From the NCBI RefSeq assembly GCF_043555935.1, contig NZ_JBIGIB010000006.1, forward strand, positions 1-64,000: DNA of 64,000 nucleotides, in the 5' to 3' direction. Positions within the stretch are counted from its first letter, which is position 1. Every line of letters starts with the position of its first letter. Below, in pieces: positions 44,507 to 53,521 of this stretch. The DNA comes from Pelomonas baiyunensis. Lineage in GTDB: Bacteria; Pseudomonadota; Gammaproteobacteria; Burkholderiales; Burkholderiaceae_C. The notes below the pieces were generated by a model. The model worked only from the letters and a program-made list of their open reading frames with translations, was not told where the DNA came from and did no database searches. Position numbers and translations under genes: made by a program.

Positions 44507-45544
44507 TCAGCGGCGCTGGGCGGCGTCCAGCGCCGCCACGCCGGCCGCCGCGACGGCTGGAACGGGCGTGTCGTAGCGCTCGATTCGACCTTGCCGGGTG
44601 CGGCCCAGCGCGGCTTGCAACGCCGCCGGGTCGGTCAGTTCCAGCTGCAGTTGGGCCAGGGCGTGCTGCACCGTGCCCTGCGGATCGCGCGCCAGGTCGG
44701 CTTGATCGACGGTGACCCAGCGGTCCGCCGGCACAGTGGCCTGCAGGGACGCCAGCACGTGCGCGCACTGCTGCAGGGCCGTGCCCAGGAATGCGTCCAA
44801 CCCGTCCGCCGCGCCTGTGCTGAGCCGGTGCTCGGCAAACATCGCCTGCCACATCTTGCGGTTGGAATGGAACACGGTGGCTGCATCGCGGGCCATCCAC
44901 ACCACCTGGGCTTGAGGAAACCGCTGCAGCAACGCGGGCAGGCGGAAGCTGTGGTTGGGGGACTTCAGGATCAGGCGCCGGCCCGGTTGGCCGGCACTGG
45001 CCAGCACACCCGCCATGAAGCGCTCAAAACGCGGCAGCCAGTCGGCCGTGTTTGCCTGCCAATGTGCGGGGTCCAGCGTGTGCAGCAGTTCCGGCAGGCG
45101 CTCCGGCATCAGGAAGCCCCGGTAGGCCGAGTCCACGCCCAGGGTCAGCAGCGCGAATTCGTCTTCCTGCGGGGACAGGGCGCTGATTTCCAGACCGTCC
45201 ATGGGCCGCGCCACACCGCTGCGTGCGGGCGGTGCCGGCAGCAACTGAAACGCCGTGGCGTTCATGCACTGCCAGGTCAGCGGTGTGGGCCAGCTGGTGG
45301 CGGCGGTGAGCAACTCGTGCATCACCGTCGTGCCACTGCGCCAGGGGCCGACGATGAACAGCGGGGCTTGCAGCGGCGCCGCATCGGCCACGCGCCCTTC
45401 GCTGAGCTTGCGGTTCAACGAGGCCCAGGCCGAGCGCCAGCGCAGCTGGGCCCGTGTCCCGAGGCTCAGCTGGCGCCACCGTCGGTCGGCGCGCAGCCAT
45501 GCTAGCGCGGGGGCATCGAGGGTGTGCAGAGGGCTGTGGGTCAC
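44507..45544 (-). CDS. PAPS-dependent sulfotransferase
   Basis: 345 residues. The 5'-phosphosulfate loop is GPWRSGTT at residues 66-73, and the 3'-phosphate motif is near WMARDAATVFHSNRKMW. It belongs to the bacterial Sulfotransfer_3 type and would sulfate a carbohydrate or lipid with PAPS; cysC at 23.6 kb makes PAPS. The GTG start at 45544 overlaps the sulfatase-like gene's stop. The acceptor is unknown. It could also be a lipid or small-molecule sulfotransferase unrelated to the glycans. Confidence 0.85.
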   Translation of the reverse strand: MTHSPLHTLDAPALAWLRADRRWRQLSLGTRAQLRWRSAWASLNRKLSEGRVADAAPLQAPLFIVGPWRSGTTVMHELLTAATSWPTPLTWQCMNATAFQLLPAPPARSGVARPMDGLEISALSPQEDEFALLTLGVDSAYRGFLMPERLPELLHTLDPAHWQANTADWLPRFERFMAGVLASAGQPGRRLILKSPNHSFRLPALLQRFPQAQVVWMARDAATVFHSNRKMWQAMFAEHRLSTGAADGLDAFLGTALQQCAHVLASLQATVPADRWVTVDQADLARDPQGTVQHALAQLQLELTDPAALQAALGRTRQGRIERYDTPVPAVAAAGVAALDAAQRR

Positions 45545-47520
45545 GGGGTGTCGAACAGGCGGGTGCGCCGCTGCTCGGCTGCGGCAAGTTGCTGCGTGAG
45601 CAAGCCCCGCAGGCGGGCTGTGGTGGCCGGGTCGCTGGCGCTCAGGTCGTGCAGTTCGTCGGGGTCGGTGTCGAGCCGGTAGAGCGTCGCGCGGTCCCGT
45701 GCCAGGTCCAGCACCAGCTTGAATGCGCCGTCGACAACCACGTACTGGCCCGACGCGAGTCGTTGGAAGCGGCTCTGCCGTTCCATGGCCATGGCGTACA
45801 CCGGCGCGGGCGTCCAGTCTTGCCCCAACAGCGCGGGCTTGAGGCTGTGGCCGTCGGCATGGGCCGGCACGGGCAGGCTCAGCAGGTCTGCAAGCGTGGG
45901 CACGACATCAGCCAGGCTCACCGGGGCCTGGATGCGTTGCCCCTGCTGCTGGCCGGGGCGTTTGATGACCAGCGGCACGCGCAGCACCCCTTCATTCATG
46001 ACATCGCCCGCGTGACCCATCATGCCGTGGGCGAACGACTCCCCGTGGTCTGACGACACCACCACCAGCGCTCGGTCGAGGCGCCCTTGCTGCCGCAGTT
46101 GATCGAGGAATCGGCCCAGGGCAGCGTCCGCGGCCATGATGGATTCCCGGTAACGCAGGCGGTGTTTGTCGATCAGCGGCTGCTCGCTCGGGGTGAACGG
46201 GCCCATGCCCCGCATCTGGGCCCAGCGGTCCAGCTCGCCCGCGGGCAACAGCCGGTACTTGAACTCCGGTGTGGCGAGGTAGGGGTCGTGCGGAGGCAGT
46301 GTGTGCACCCACAGAAACGTCGGCTTGCGGGTGGACGCCAGGCGCTCCAGCGCCGCGGCATAGCTCAGTTCCGCCGGGAAGGGGCTGTGCTCGGCGAAGC
46401 GATAGACGTCCAGGGTGTCCAGGAATGGAACCAGTCCGGACAGCCAAAAAGGGAGCGTGGTGTCTGGCAGGGCGGTGAGGGCCAGCCGCGGCTTCAGACC
46501 CCACGAGGGCGAGGGTGAGACCGTGTCGGAGTCATACCCGCCGAAGCTGCCATGGTGGCGTGGGCTGGCCATCAGGTTGGCGCTGATGGCGTGCGCTTCC
46601 CAGCCGTGGGTGCGCAGTGTCTGGGCCAGCGTGTGCGGTTGCACGTCCGGCGCCATCTTGGCCACGATTTGCACGCCCCAGTGGGTCCAGGGCAGCGCCC
46701 CGGTTTCCAGTGTGGCGGTGCCGGGGGTCGTGAAGTTGGCACTGCTGTAGGCGCGGTCGAAGCAACTCGCTTGCTGGGCCAACTCGCGCAGCCGAGGCAT
46801 CAAGGTGGGGCTGGTGCCACATACGTTGGCGTCGATGGCGGCCAGGGTGTCGATGGTGATCAGGAACACATCCGGCTGTTCGGTGCGGGCATCGGCCGCC
46901 GTGTCGACCGGCACGACGGGCGCGGGCCGCAGCAGCCGCGGTGGGGCCACGGCCACCCACAGCACGGCCAGCACCAGGGCCACGGCCGTCGGACCGGTCA
47001 AACCCATGAGCGTGCGCACGGTCGCACCCAACGCAGTACGCCAACGGCCGCCTCGCAAGCCCACGACCGCAATCCCGATCAACACGGCCGCGAAGATCAC
47101 GCGCATCGGCGCATTGAGAGCCAGCGAGGTTTGCGTGACGGCGCGCAGCCAGGCCCAACTTGCCGAACCGAATTGCCACACGCACACCCAAGCGACTGGC
47201 GTGAGCGCGATGGCCCAGCCCCCATGCTGGGCGGCGGCATTGCTCGCGCCCAGTCGCTTGAGCACGCCGCATACGGTCAGGCCCAAGCTCGCGAGCAGCG
47301 CAGCAGGCAGTGTCAGCACCAGCAGGGCGAGGGCCAGGTCGTGCAGCAGTGCTGTCGGGCGCAGGAACCCGAGAAAGGCGTCGACTTGCTTCAGCAGGGC
47401 CCAGGGCATCCACAACACGGCCAAGGCGGCGTGCGTGGTGCTGAAGCACCGCCAGAAGGTGAGCGAAGGCAATGGGAGCGCCGGTGACGCCGGCGTCGCA
47501 GGCACCGGGTTGATGCTCAT
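45541..47520 (-). CDS. Membrane sulfatase-fold hydrolase/transferase with Thr nucleophile
   Basis: 659 residues. About five hydrophobic segments (residues 30-192) anchor a large alkaline-phosphatase-superfamily domain. FLITIDTLAAID (metal-site aspartate D224) and SSDHGESFAHG are conserved. The position of the formylglycine Cys/Ser in sulfatases (C-x-P-x-R) reads TTPGT (264-268), so threonine replaces Cys and the following Arg is lost. That pattern suits phospho-group transferases such as LtaS/EptA more than a true sulfatase. Its ATG overlaps the small upstream gene and its stop overlaps the sulfotransferase. Confidence 0.82.
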   Translation of the reverse strand: MSINPVPATPASPALPLPSLTFWRCFSTTHAALAVLWMPWALLKQVDAFLGFLRPTALLHDLALALLVLTLPAALLASLGLTVCGVLKRLGASNAAAQHGGWAIALTPVAWVCVWQFGSASWAWLRAVTQTSLALNAPMRVIFAAVLIGIAVVGLRGGRWRTALGATVRTLMGLTGPTAVALVLAVLWVAVAPPRLLRPAPVVPVDTAADARTEQPDVFLITIDTLAAIDANVCGTSPTLMPRLRELAQQASCFDRAYSSANFTTPGTATLETGALPWTHWGVQIVAKMAPDVQPHTLAQTLRTHGWEAHAISANLMASPRHHGSFGGYDSDTVSPSPSWGLKPRLALTALPDTTLPFWLSGLVPFLDTLDVYRFAEHSPFPAELSYAAALERLASTRKPTFLWVHTLPPHDPYLATPEFKYRLLPAGELDRWAQMRGMGPFTPSEQPLIDKHRLRYRESIMAADAALGRFLDQLRQQGRLDRALVVVSSDHGESFAHGMMGHAGDVMNEGVLRVPLVIKRPGQQQGQRIQAPVSLADVVPTLADLLSLPVPAHADGHSLKPALLGQDWTPAPVYAMAMERQSRFQRLASGQYVVVDGAFKLVLDLARDRATLYRLDTDPDELHDLSASDPATTARLRGLLTQQLAAAEQRRTRLFDTP

Positions 47521-47750
47521 TCCGGGTTGCGCCGACCCGTGAGTTTGTGCCAGGTGCGGCGTGCCCAGTCGGCGATCCAGCGCCGCAGGAACAGCCACCC
47601 GCCCACCACGGCGGCCACGACGGGCGCGAGCATCTGGAACAGCAGCCCGCCAGCGTTGGGGTCGATGTAGGCGAAGGCAGGCGACATGGCGCCCAGCCAC
47701 AACACAAGAACGAGCGGAAGACGTTGTTGCCAGGAACGCTTGGAAGGCAT
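47517..47750 (-). CDS. Small membrane protein with YIDP motif
   Basis: 77 residues. A signal peptide or first helix (residues 11-27, ending AFA) precedes YIDPNAGG, a second hydrophobic helix (about 36-55) and a strongly basic tail. Small proteins with a YIDPxxG motif occur beside sulfatase-fold and polysaccharide genes, but their function is not known to me. The ATG at 47750 gives a good signal sequence; an ATG at 47789 would add 13 residues. The stop overlaps the start of the sulfatase-fold gene (ATGA). Confidence 0.7.
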   Translation of the reverse strand: MPSKRSWQQRLPLVLVLWLGAMSPAFAYIDPNAGGLLFQMLAPVVAAVVGGWLFLRRWIADWARRTWHKLTGRRNPE

Positions 47751-47853
47751 GACGTGGCTGGCCCGGTGGCGCTGAAGGAGGGGCTGCATTCTATCGGCCG
47801 GCCCTTGGGGCGCCTCCTAGAATCCTGGGCTGCCATTTGCTGCGGCCGCCATC

Positions 47854-49302
47854 TTGCGCCTTGCCCGACATTCCATCTACAACTTGCTGGGCATGGGCCT
47901 GCCGCTGCTGCTGGGGGTGGTGGCCATGCCGGCTCTGGTGCGCTTGCTGGGCTTGGAACGGTTTGGCTGGCTCACGTTGCTTTGGGGGCTGGTGAGTTAC
48001 CTGAGTCTGTTTGACCTTGGGCTCCCGCGCGTGCTCACGCAGTCGCTGGCCCCGGCGCTGGAGCGGCGCGATTGGCCCGAATCGGGCCGCATTCTGGGCA
48101 GTGCAGCCGTGCTGGTGTTGGCACTCGGCGTGGCCGTGGGGGGCGTGCTGTGGCTCTTGGCGCCGTGGATCGCCGAGCGGTTGGCCGCGGGCGCGGAGGC
48201 GCAGCGGTTGATGGTGGCGTTTCGCTGGATGGCCTGGGCATTGCCCCTGTCGCTGTTGACGACAGCGCTGCGAGGCGCGTTGGAGGCGTGCGGGGCGTTC
48301 CGAAGCCTGAACCTGGTGCGGCTGCCGCTGGGCCTGTGGACCTTTGCGGGTCCTTGGGCTGTGGCCGAATGGGTGGGGCCCGATCTGGGTTGGATTGCGG
48401 CCGCGCTGGCGGCCGGCCGGGCTCTGGCGTTAGCCGCCCACCTGCCCTTGGCCCGGCGCGCCTTGCGCCCGGTTTCGGGGTTGTGGCAATGGGACGGGGC
48501 ACGCGCACTGCCGATGCTGAAAGCGGGAGGGTGGCTCACGGTGGGCAACCTGGTGAGTCCGTTGATGGGGTACGCCGACCGTTTCATGCTGGCGGTGCTG
48601 CTGTCGGGTGCGGCGGCGGGTTTTTATGCGGCGCCGCAGGAATTGGTGACCAAGCTGTGGATCATCCCGGGCGCCGTGACCGGTGTGCTGTTGCCCGAGT
48701 TCGCGCGGCAACGTCACGCGGGTGCCGGTGGCTGGATGCTGTTCCGCCGCGCAACTGCGGCCGTGGGCCTGGTGTTGCTGCCGTTCACGCTCGGGCTGGC
48801 GTTGTTTGCACGCGAGTTGCTTGGAGTTTGGTTGGGGCCGGAATTTGCCGAGCACAGTGGCGGCGTGCTGATGCTGTTTGCCTTGGGCATCCAGATCAAC
48901 GGGCCGGCCCATGTGGCGCTCACTTGGCTGCATGCCGGGGGGCGCTATCGCGCGCCTGCGGTGCTGCAGGTGCTGCAATTGCCGTTGTTCGTGCTGCTGG
49001 TCTGGGCGATGGCGACCTCATGGGGGCTGACCGGCGCGGCCTGTGCTTGGTTGATTCGCATGGTGTTCGACACGGCGTGCCTGTTGGCCTTGTGCAGCAT
49101 GGAGCAGCGTGAGCGACCCGGCTGGCCGATGACCCTGGCGGGGGCTGGCGTCGCGATGTTGTTCGGCATCGCGCTGATGGAGCCTTCATGGGTGTTGCGC
49201 CTGGCCGTGTGGTGCTTGGCCGGCGTTGGCGCGGTGGGCGCTGCGTGGCAAATGACCAGGCGCGGCGTTTTTCGGGCGCGAGCCTTGGAGGTTCAATCTT
49301 GA
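47854..49302 (+). CDS. Polysaccharide flippase, second copy (Wzx-like)
   Basis: 482 residues, polytopic, with about 12-14 hydrophobic segments and the opening IYNLLGMGLPLLLGVVAMP typical of the polysaccharide-transporter family. The start is a TTG at 47854; the next Met codon is 39 bases on and would cut into the first helix. It overlaps the GT2 gene downstream (TTGA), which has a good ribosome binding site of its own. It is about 104 bases from the divergent YIDP gene. Confidence 0.8.
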   Translation: MRLARHSIYNLLGMGLPLLLGVVAMPALVRLLGLERFGWLTLLWGLVSYLSLFDLGLPRVLTQSLAPALERRDWPESGRILGSAAVLVLALGVAVGGVLWLLAPWIAERLAAGAEAQRLMVAFRWMAWALPLSLLTTALRGALEACGAFRSLNLVRLPLGLWTFAGPWAVAEWVGPDLGWIAAALAAGRALALAAHLPLARRALRPVSGLWQWDGARALPMLKAGGWLTVGNLVSPLMGYADRFMLAVLLSGAAAGFYAAPQELVTKLWIIPGAVTGVLLPEFARQRHAGAGGWMLFRRATAAVGLVLLPFTLGLALFARELLGVWLGPEFAEHSGGVLMLFALGIQINGPAHVALTWLHAGGRYRAPAVLQVLQLPLFVLLVWAMATSWGLTGAACAWLIRMVFDTACLLALCSMEQRERPGWPMTLAGAGVAMLFGIALMEPSWVLRLAVWCLAGVGAVGAAWQMTRRGVFRARALEVQS

Positions 49303-50252
49303 CGACGGATGCTGCCTCGAGATGGCCGCGTGTGAGCCTGGTGACGCCGGCGTACAACCAGGGCGAGTTCCTAGAAGCCGCGATGCGCAGCGTGCTGGAG
49401 CAGGACTATCCGGACCTGGAATACGTCGTGGTCGACGATGGGTCGACCGACGACAGCCTGGCGGTGGCACAGCGCGTGGCTGCAGACTACCCGGGCCGCG
49501 TGCGGGTGCTGACGCAACCGAACGCTGGGCAGGCGCTCACCCTGAACCGGGCCTGGGCGGCGACGACCGGCGAGTTGCTGGGGTACTTGAGCTCTGACGA
49601 TGTGCTGCTTCCGGGCGCCATTCGGCAGCTGGTGGCTGCGCTGCAGGCACGCCCGCAGGCGGTGCTTGTGTATGCGGATTTCTGGCTGATCGACCCGGCC
49701 GGCGCGCGGCTGCGGGTGGCCGTCGCACCGGAGTTTGACCGCCGCGCGATGTTGGAGGATTTGGTCTGCGCACCCGGCGTGGGCGCGATCTTTCGGCGCG
49801 AAGTGTTCGATCGCACCGGGGGCTGGGACCCGGAGCGCCGCCAAGTGCCTGACTTCGAGTTTTGGCTGCGAGCCGTGGAGTGCGGCGATTTCACGCGGCT
49901 GGACGCCTGCCTGTCGGAGTACCGCATCCACGAAGGCTCGGCGTCCTACCGGCGAATGCCGCTGGCGAGGGCCGAGGAGATCGTGGCCGTGGTTCGCAAA
50001 CATTGGGTCCGAGCGGCCACGCGGAGCGAGGTGTCGCCAGGCCTCGTGCGCCGTTCCGTGGCGCGGGCGCTGGCCCTTGCGGGCAAGAATCACGCCCAAT
50101 CGGGCCGCCCGTGGCTGGCCCTGCAGCGTTACGGCGAGGCATTTCGGATGCGGCCGGGCCTGCTGTTGGAGGCCGCGACGTGGCGGCAGGTGTTGGTGGG
50201 TTTTTTGCGCCGGGCGTACTTCGGGCGGCGCGTGAAGGACGGGATTCAATGA
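49299..50252 (+). CDS. Glycosyltransferase family 2
   Basis: 317 residues with a GT-A fold: VSLVTPAYNQGEFLEAAM (about residues 12-29), VVVDDGSTDDS, and the metal-binding SSDDVLLPG near residue 98. A later WDPERRQVPDFEFWLRA segment holds the catalytic base region. It starts with TTG overlapping the flippase stop, and GGAGG seven bases upstream supports it. Donor unknown. Confidence 0.87.
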   Translation: MTTDAASRWPRVSLVTPAYNQGEFLEAAMRSVLEQDYPDLEYVVVDDGSTDDSLAVAQRVAADYPGRVRVLTQPNAGQALTLNRAWAATTGELLGYLSSDDVLLPGAIRQLVAALQARPQAVLVYADFWLIDPAGARLRVAVAPEFDRRAMLEDLVCAPGVGAIFRREVFDRTGGWDPERRQVPDFEFWLRAVECGDFTRLDACLSEYRIHEGSASYRRMPLARAEEIVAVVRKHWVRAATRSEVSPGLVRRSVARALALAGKNHAQSGRPWLALQRYGEAFRMRPGLLLEAATWRQVLVGFLRRAYFGRRVKDGIQ

Positions 50253-51115
50253 ACGGTCAGAAGCTGCTGGTGCTGGGCGCCAACGGGATGCTCGGGCACG
50301 TGGTGCTGCGATGGTTTGCAGCAGTGCCCGGCTGCCAGGTGGTCGGCACGGTGCGTTCTGGCGCCGCGGCCGCCGAGTTGCGCCGGCGCGTGCCGCAGGC
50401 GGAGTTGATCGACGGGTTCGATGCGGCCCGTTTGAGCAGCCTGCGGGCCTTGTTCGAGCAGGTGCGGCCCGATGTGGTGATCAATTGCATCGGTGTCGTC
50501 AAGCAACTGGCGGGTGCCGATGACCCGAGCCAGGCCATTCCGATCAATGCCTTGCTGCCCCACCGTCTGGCGCGTCTGTGCGAAGCCCACGGTGCGCGGT
50601 TGGTGCACATCAGCACCGACTGCGTCTTCTCCGGCAATCGTGGCCACTACAGCGAAACCGACGACGCGGATGCGATCGACCTGTATGGCCGCAGCAAGCT
50701 CATGGGTGAGGTGGTGGCGCCACACGCCGTCACCTTGCGCACGTCCATCATCGGCCACGAGATGTCGTCGGCACACGCGCTGCTGGGGTGGTTCCTGTCG
50801 CAGCGCGGGGTTGTGCCGGGCTACAGCAATGCAATCTTTTCTGCTTTGCCGACCGTGGAGTTGGCGCGCGTGATTGAGAAGCACGTGCTGGCCCGGCCGG
50901 AGCTGTCGGGCATCCACCATGTGGCTGGCCCCACCATCAACAAGTACGAACTGCTTCGAATGGTGGCCCGCGTGTATGGCAGCGACAGCCAGGTGGAGCC
51001 CGTGCAGACGTTGGTGATCGACCGTTCGCTCAATGGAGAGCGATTCCAGCAGTTGACGGGTTATGTGCCGCCGCCGTGGACGGAGCTGTTGGAGTCCATG
51101 CGCTCGTTCGGCTGA
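50249..51115 (+). CDS. RmlD-like NAD(P)-dependent sugar reductase
   Basis: 288 residues of the dTDP-4-dehydrorhamnose reductase family (extended SDR). The cofactor motif is GANGMLG (residues 10-16) and the catalytic pair is Y146 and K150 in LYGRSK, with STDCVFSG at 122-129. It would reduce a 4-keto nucleotide sugar. Neighbouring fnlABC genes suggest a link to the UDP-L-FucNAc route, where similar reductases are sometimes found, but FnlB normally does the reduction. The last 55 bases overlap the convergent glycosyltransferase gene. Confidence 0.82.
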   Translation: MNGQKLLVLGANGMLGHVVLRWFAAVPGCQVVGTVRSGAAAAELRRRVPQAELIDGFDAARLSSLRALFEQVRPDVVINCIGVVKQLAGADDPSQAIPINALLPHRLARLCEAHGARLVHISTDCVFSGNRGHYSETDDADAIDLYGRSKLMGEVVAPHAVTLRTSIIGHEMSSAHALLGWFLSQRGVVPGYSNAIFSALPTVELARVIEKHVLARPELSGIHHVAGPTINKYELLRMVARVYGSDSQVEPVQTLVIDRSLNGERFQQLTGYVPPPWTELLESMRSFG

Positions 51116-52320
51116 GCCAACTGCCGCAACAGGGCCCGCAAGTCATTGGCGGGCTTGGCGTCCGCCAGTCTGGCGCGAACCCACGCGTGACAGCGGCGTC
51201 GTTGGGCTTGCCACGCCTCGTCAGACATGGCGGCATGGCGGGCCAGCGCCTCGCGGAACGCCGGCAGGTCGTCCAGCGCCAAATCGTGGCCCACGCCTTG
51301 GGAGGTCAGGTCCCTCCAAGGGGTTCGGTCACTGATCAGCACCGGGCATCCCGCAGCCAGTGCTTCGGCAATGACGTAGCCGTGGTTTTCGCCCAGGCTT
51401 GGCAGGAAGAGCAGGTCGGCTTGTTTGAACTGATGCGCCACGGCCTGCGGTGGCACCGGCCCGCGGTACACCACGCGAACCTGCGGAGGAAGTTGGGTGA
51501 TGTGGCTTTGGCATCGAGCCCAGTAGGCCGCATCGCCGATCGGACCCACGATGGACAACTCGACCGGGTGCAGCACGCCAGCCAGCACCTCGAGCACGCC
51601 GGCCAGGTTCTTGACCGGGTCGATGCGGGACACGAACAGCACCCGCAGCGGCCCTGGGGCGCGCGTCATGCCATCTGGCATGTCAGCCGGTGCGTTGGGC
51701 AGGTCTGCCACCTCCGCGATGGACGTGCAGCCAAAACGAGTGCGCAAGGCCTGCGCTTCCTCGTTACTGGTGGCTTGCCACGTGAGGCCCCGCCACAGCC
51801 CCAGCACCTGCATGAAGCCCAAGTAGGACCGCTTGAGGCGGGCTCGTTGGGCGAGGGCTCCGGGCATCAATTCGCCTCGCGGCGCCAGCAGCCAAGCGGC
51901 TCTTCGGGTGGCCAGGCCCAAGCGTCGAAGCAGCAGCGGCCAAAGTGCCAGGTCCGGCGCCATCACGCTGTTGGCGTACACCACATCCCAAGGCTCGCGC
52001 AGTTCGCGGGCCAGGGCCACAAGGCCCCGCCAGCCGGACGGCAGGTGGTGGATGCGGGTGCCGGTCGCGGCCTCGGCGTCTCGGCAAGCCTGCGGGAGGA
52101 ACGCTTGCGTCTGGCCGAGGTCGTGGTTGCGGGCCAGTACCGTGAACTCAAAATCGTCACGCAGTTGCTGCAGCACCTGGAGCACCGCGGTGACAGAGCC
52201 GCCGCCCTGCTCGGCGGGCAGGAAGTACGGGGTGAGCACGAGCACCCGAACGCGCGTGGGCGCGCAGGCGGCGCTGGAGGGCTGCGCTTGAGCCGTCAGG
52301 CCCGCAGGGTGTGCAGCCAT
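51061..52320 (-). CDS. Glycosyltransferase family 4
   Basis: 419 residues, GT-B fold. VLVLTPYFLPAEQGGGSVTA lies at the start of the first domain; LRVLFVSRIDPVKNLAGVLE and PSLGENHGYVIAEALAAGC mark the second, with the GT4 donor-binding glutamates. Its start overlaps the WbuB-type gene by 25 bases. Its 3' end overlaps the RmlD-like gene on the other strand. It is the last gene of the minus-strand O-antigen operon. Confidence 0.85.
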   Translation of the reverse strand: MAAHPAGLTAQAQPSSAACAPTRVRVLVLTPYFLPAEQGGGSVTAVLQVLQQLRDDFEFTVLARNHDLGQTQAFLPQACRDAEAATGTRIHHLPSGWRGLVALARELREPWDVVYANSVMAPDLALWPLLLRRLGLATRRAAWLLAPRGELMPGALAQRARLKRSYLGFMQVLGLWRGLTWQATSNEEAQALRTRFGCTSIAEVADLPNAPADMPDGMTRAPGPLRVLFVSRIDPVKNLAGVLEVLAGVLHPVELSIVGPIGDAAYWARCQSHITQLPPQVRVVYRGPVPPQAVAHQFKQADLLFLPSLGENHGYVIAEALAAGCPVLISDRTPWRDLTSQGVGHDLALDDLPAFREALARHAAMSDEAWQAQRRRCHAWVRARLADAKPANDLRALLRQLAQPNERMDSNSSVHGGGT

Positions 52321-53519
52321 TGTTCAAGCTGGCTGATGAGGCGCACGCGGTCGAACTCCTGGCGTGCGTAGGCGCGGGCGCGTTGGCCCATGGCGTCTCG
52401 GGCTTCGGCGGGCAGTGCCGCCATGGCCAACGCCTGCTGGGCCAGCGCGGCGCCGTGTCCGGCGGGCGCCACCAGGCCTGCGCCGGCTTCGGTGATGACG
52501 CGCGCACCTTCGCCGTCGAGCATCGCGAGAATCGGGCGCCCGGCAGAGAGGTAGGCGGACACCTTCCCTGGAATCGTCATGGCAAAGATGGGCTCGGCCC
52601 TGAGGGAGACGAGCAGGGCATCGGCGCCTTTGAAGAACGCCGGCATGCGCTCGAGCGGATGGCGCCCCAGCATGAAGACGGTGGACTGCAGGCCCCGTCG
52701 TTCGATCTCGGCGTGCAGCCATTCGGCCTGACGGCCGTCACCGACCAGCAGCCAATGCAGGTCCGGGCGATGGCGGGTGGCCTCAGCGGCTTCCAGCAGG
52801 GCCGGAAAGTCCTGCGCATCGCCCAGGTTGCCGGCAAACATCAGCTTGAAGTGCCCGTCATGGGCTGCCACTTCCGGAGCGACGTCGACGGCATCCAGGT
52901 CGCCATCGAACGCGGCTTCGCCCCATTGCGGAAAGTACCGCGTCTTCTCCGGCGCGCGGGACCACCGCTCGATGGCTGGGAAGAAGCCTTTGGATTGGGC
53001 CAGGATCAGGTCGCAGCGCTGGTAGATGAAGCGCACCAACGCGCCCACGGCGTTCAGGCCGCGTTCGCTTTTGACCATGCCCACGGCCGAGAGCGTGTCG
53101 GGCCAGAGGTCGAGCACCCACAGCAGCAGCGGTGCGCGCTTGACGCGGCGCAGCAGCACGGCGGGCAAGGCCGAGGTGATGGGTGAGGTTTCAAAGCAGA
53201 AGATGGCGTCGAACGCGCGGCCGCGCAACTTCCACGGGCCGAGCAGGCAGCCCCAGAAGACGAAGCTCCAGTAGTTCAACAGCAGCCGCAGAGAACCCTT
53301 GCCGCGCGGGCGCAGCGGCAGGCGGATGACCTCGGCGCCGTGGTACTTGGCAAAGGCGGCCGGGTCGGCGGCGTAGTCGTCGAACACGGTGCCGCCCGGA
53401 TAGTTCGGGCGGCCGGTCAGCACGGTCACCTCGTGGCCGCGCGCGCGCAGTTCCGAGACGATCTCGTTGACGCGAAACATCTCAGGCCAGAAGTACTGGC
53501 TGACAACGAGAACGCGCAT
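52296..53519 (-). CDS. wbuB: WbuB-type L-fucosamine glycosyltransferase
   Basis: 407 residues. VVSQYFWPEMFRVNEIV near the N-terminus and WVLDLWPDTLSAVGM are typical of WbuB/WbjE-like GT4 enzymes, which add UDP-L-FucNAc derivatives to the growing lipid-linked repeat. It lies two bases after fnlC, so the sugar's maker and user are co-transcribed. Exact linkage cannot be told. Confidence 0.82.
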   Translation of the reverse strand: MRVLVVSQYFWPEMFRVNEIVSELRARGHEVTVLTGRPNYPGGTVFDDYAADPAAFAKYHGAEVIRLPLRPRGKGSLRLLLNYWSFVFWGCLLGPWKLRGRAFDAIFCFETSPITSALPAVLLRRVKRAPLLLWVLDLWPDTLSAVGMVKSERGLNAVGALVRFIYQRCDLILAQSKGFFPAIERWSRAPEKTRYFPQWGEAAFDGDLDAVDVAPEVAAHDGHFKLMFAGNLGDAQDFPALLEAAEATRHRPDLHWLLVGDGRQAEWLHAEIERRGLQSTVFMLGRHPLERMPAFFKGADALLVSLRAEPIFAMTIPGKVSAYLSAGRPILAMLDGEGARVITEAGAGLVAPAGHGAALAQQALAMAALPAEARDAMGQRARAYARQEFDRVRLISQLEQWLHTLRA

Positions 53520-53521
53520 CC

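Noticed and set aside
45541..47520. True formylglycine sulfatase
   Set aside because: The C/S-x-P-x-R signature reads T-T-P-G-T, so no residue can be turned into formylglycine there.
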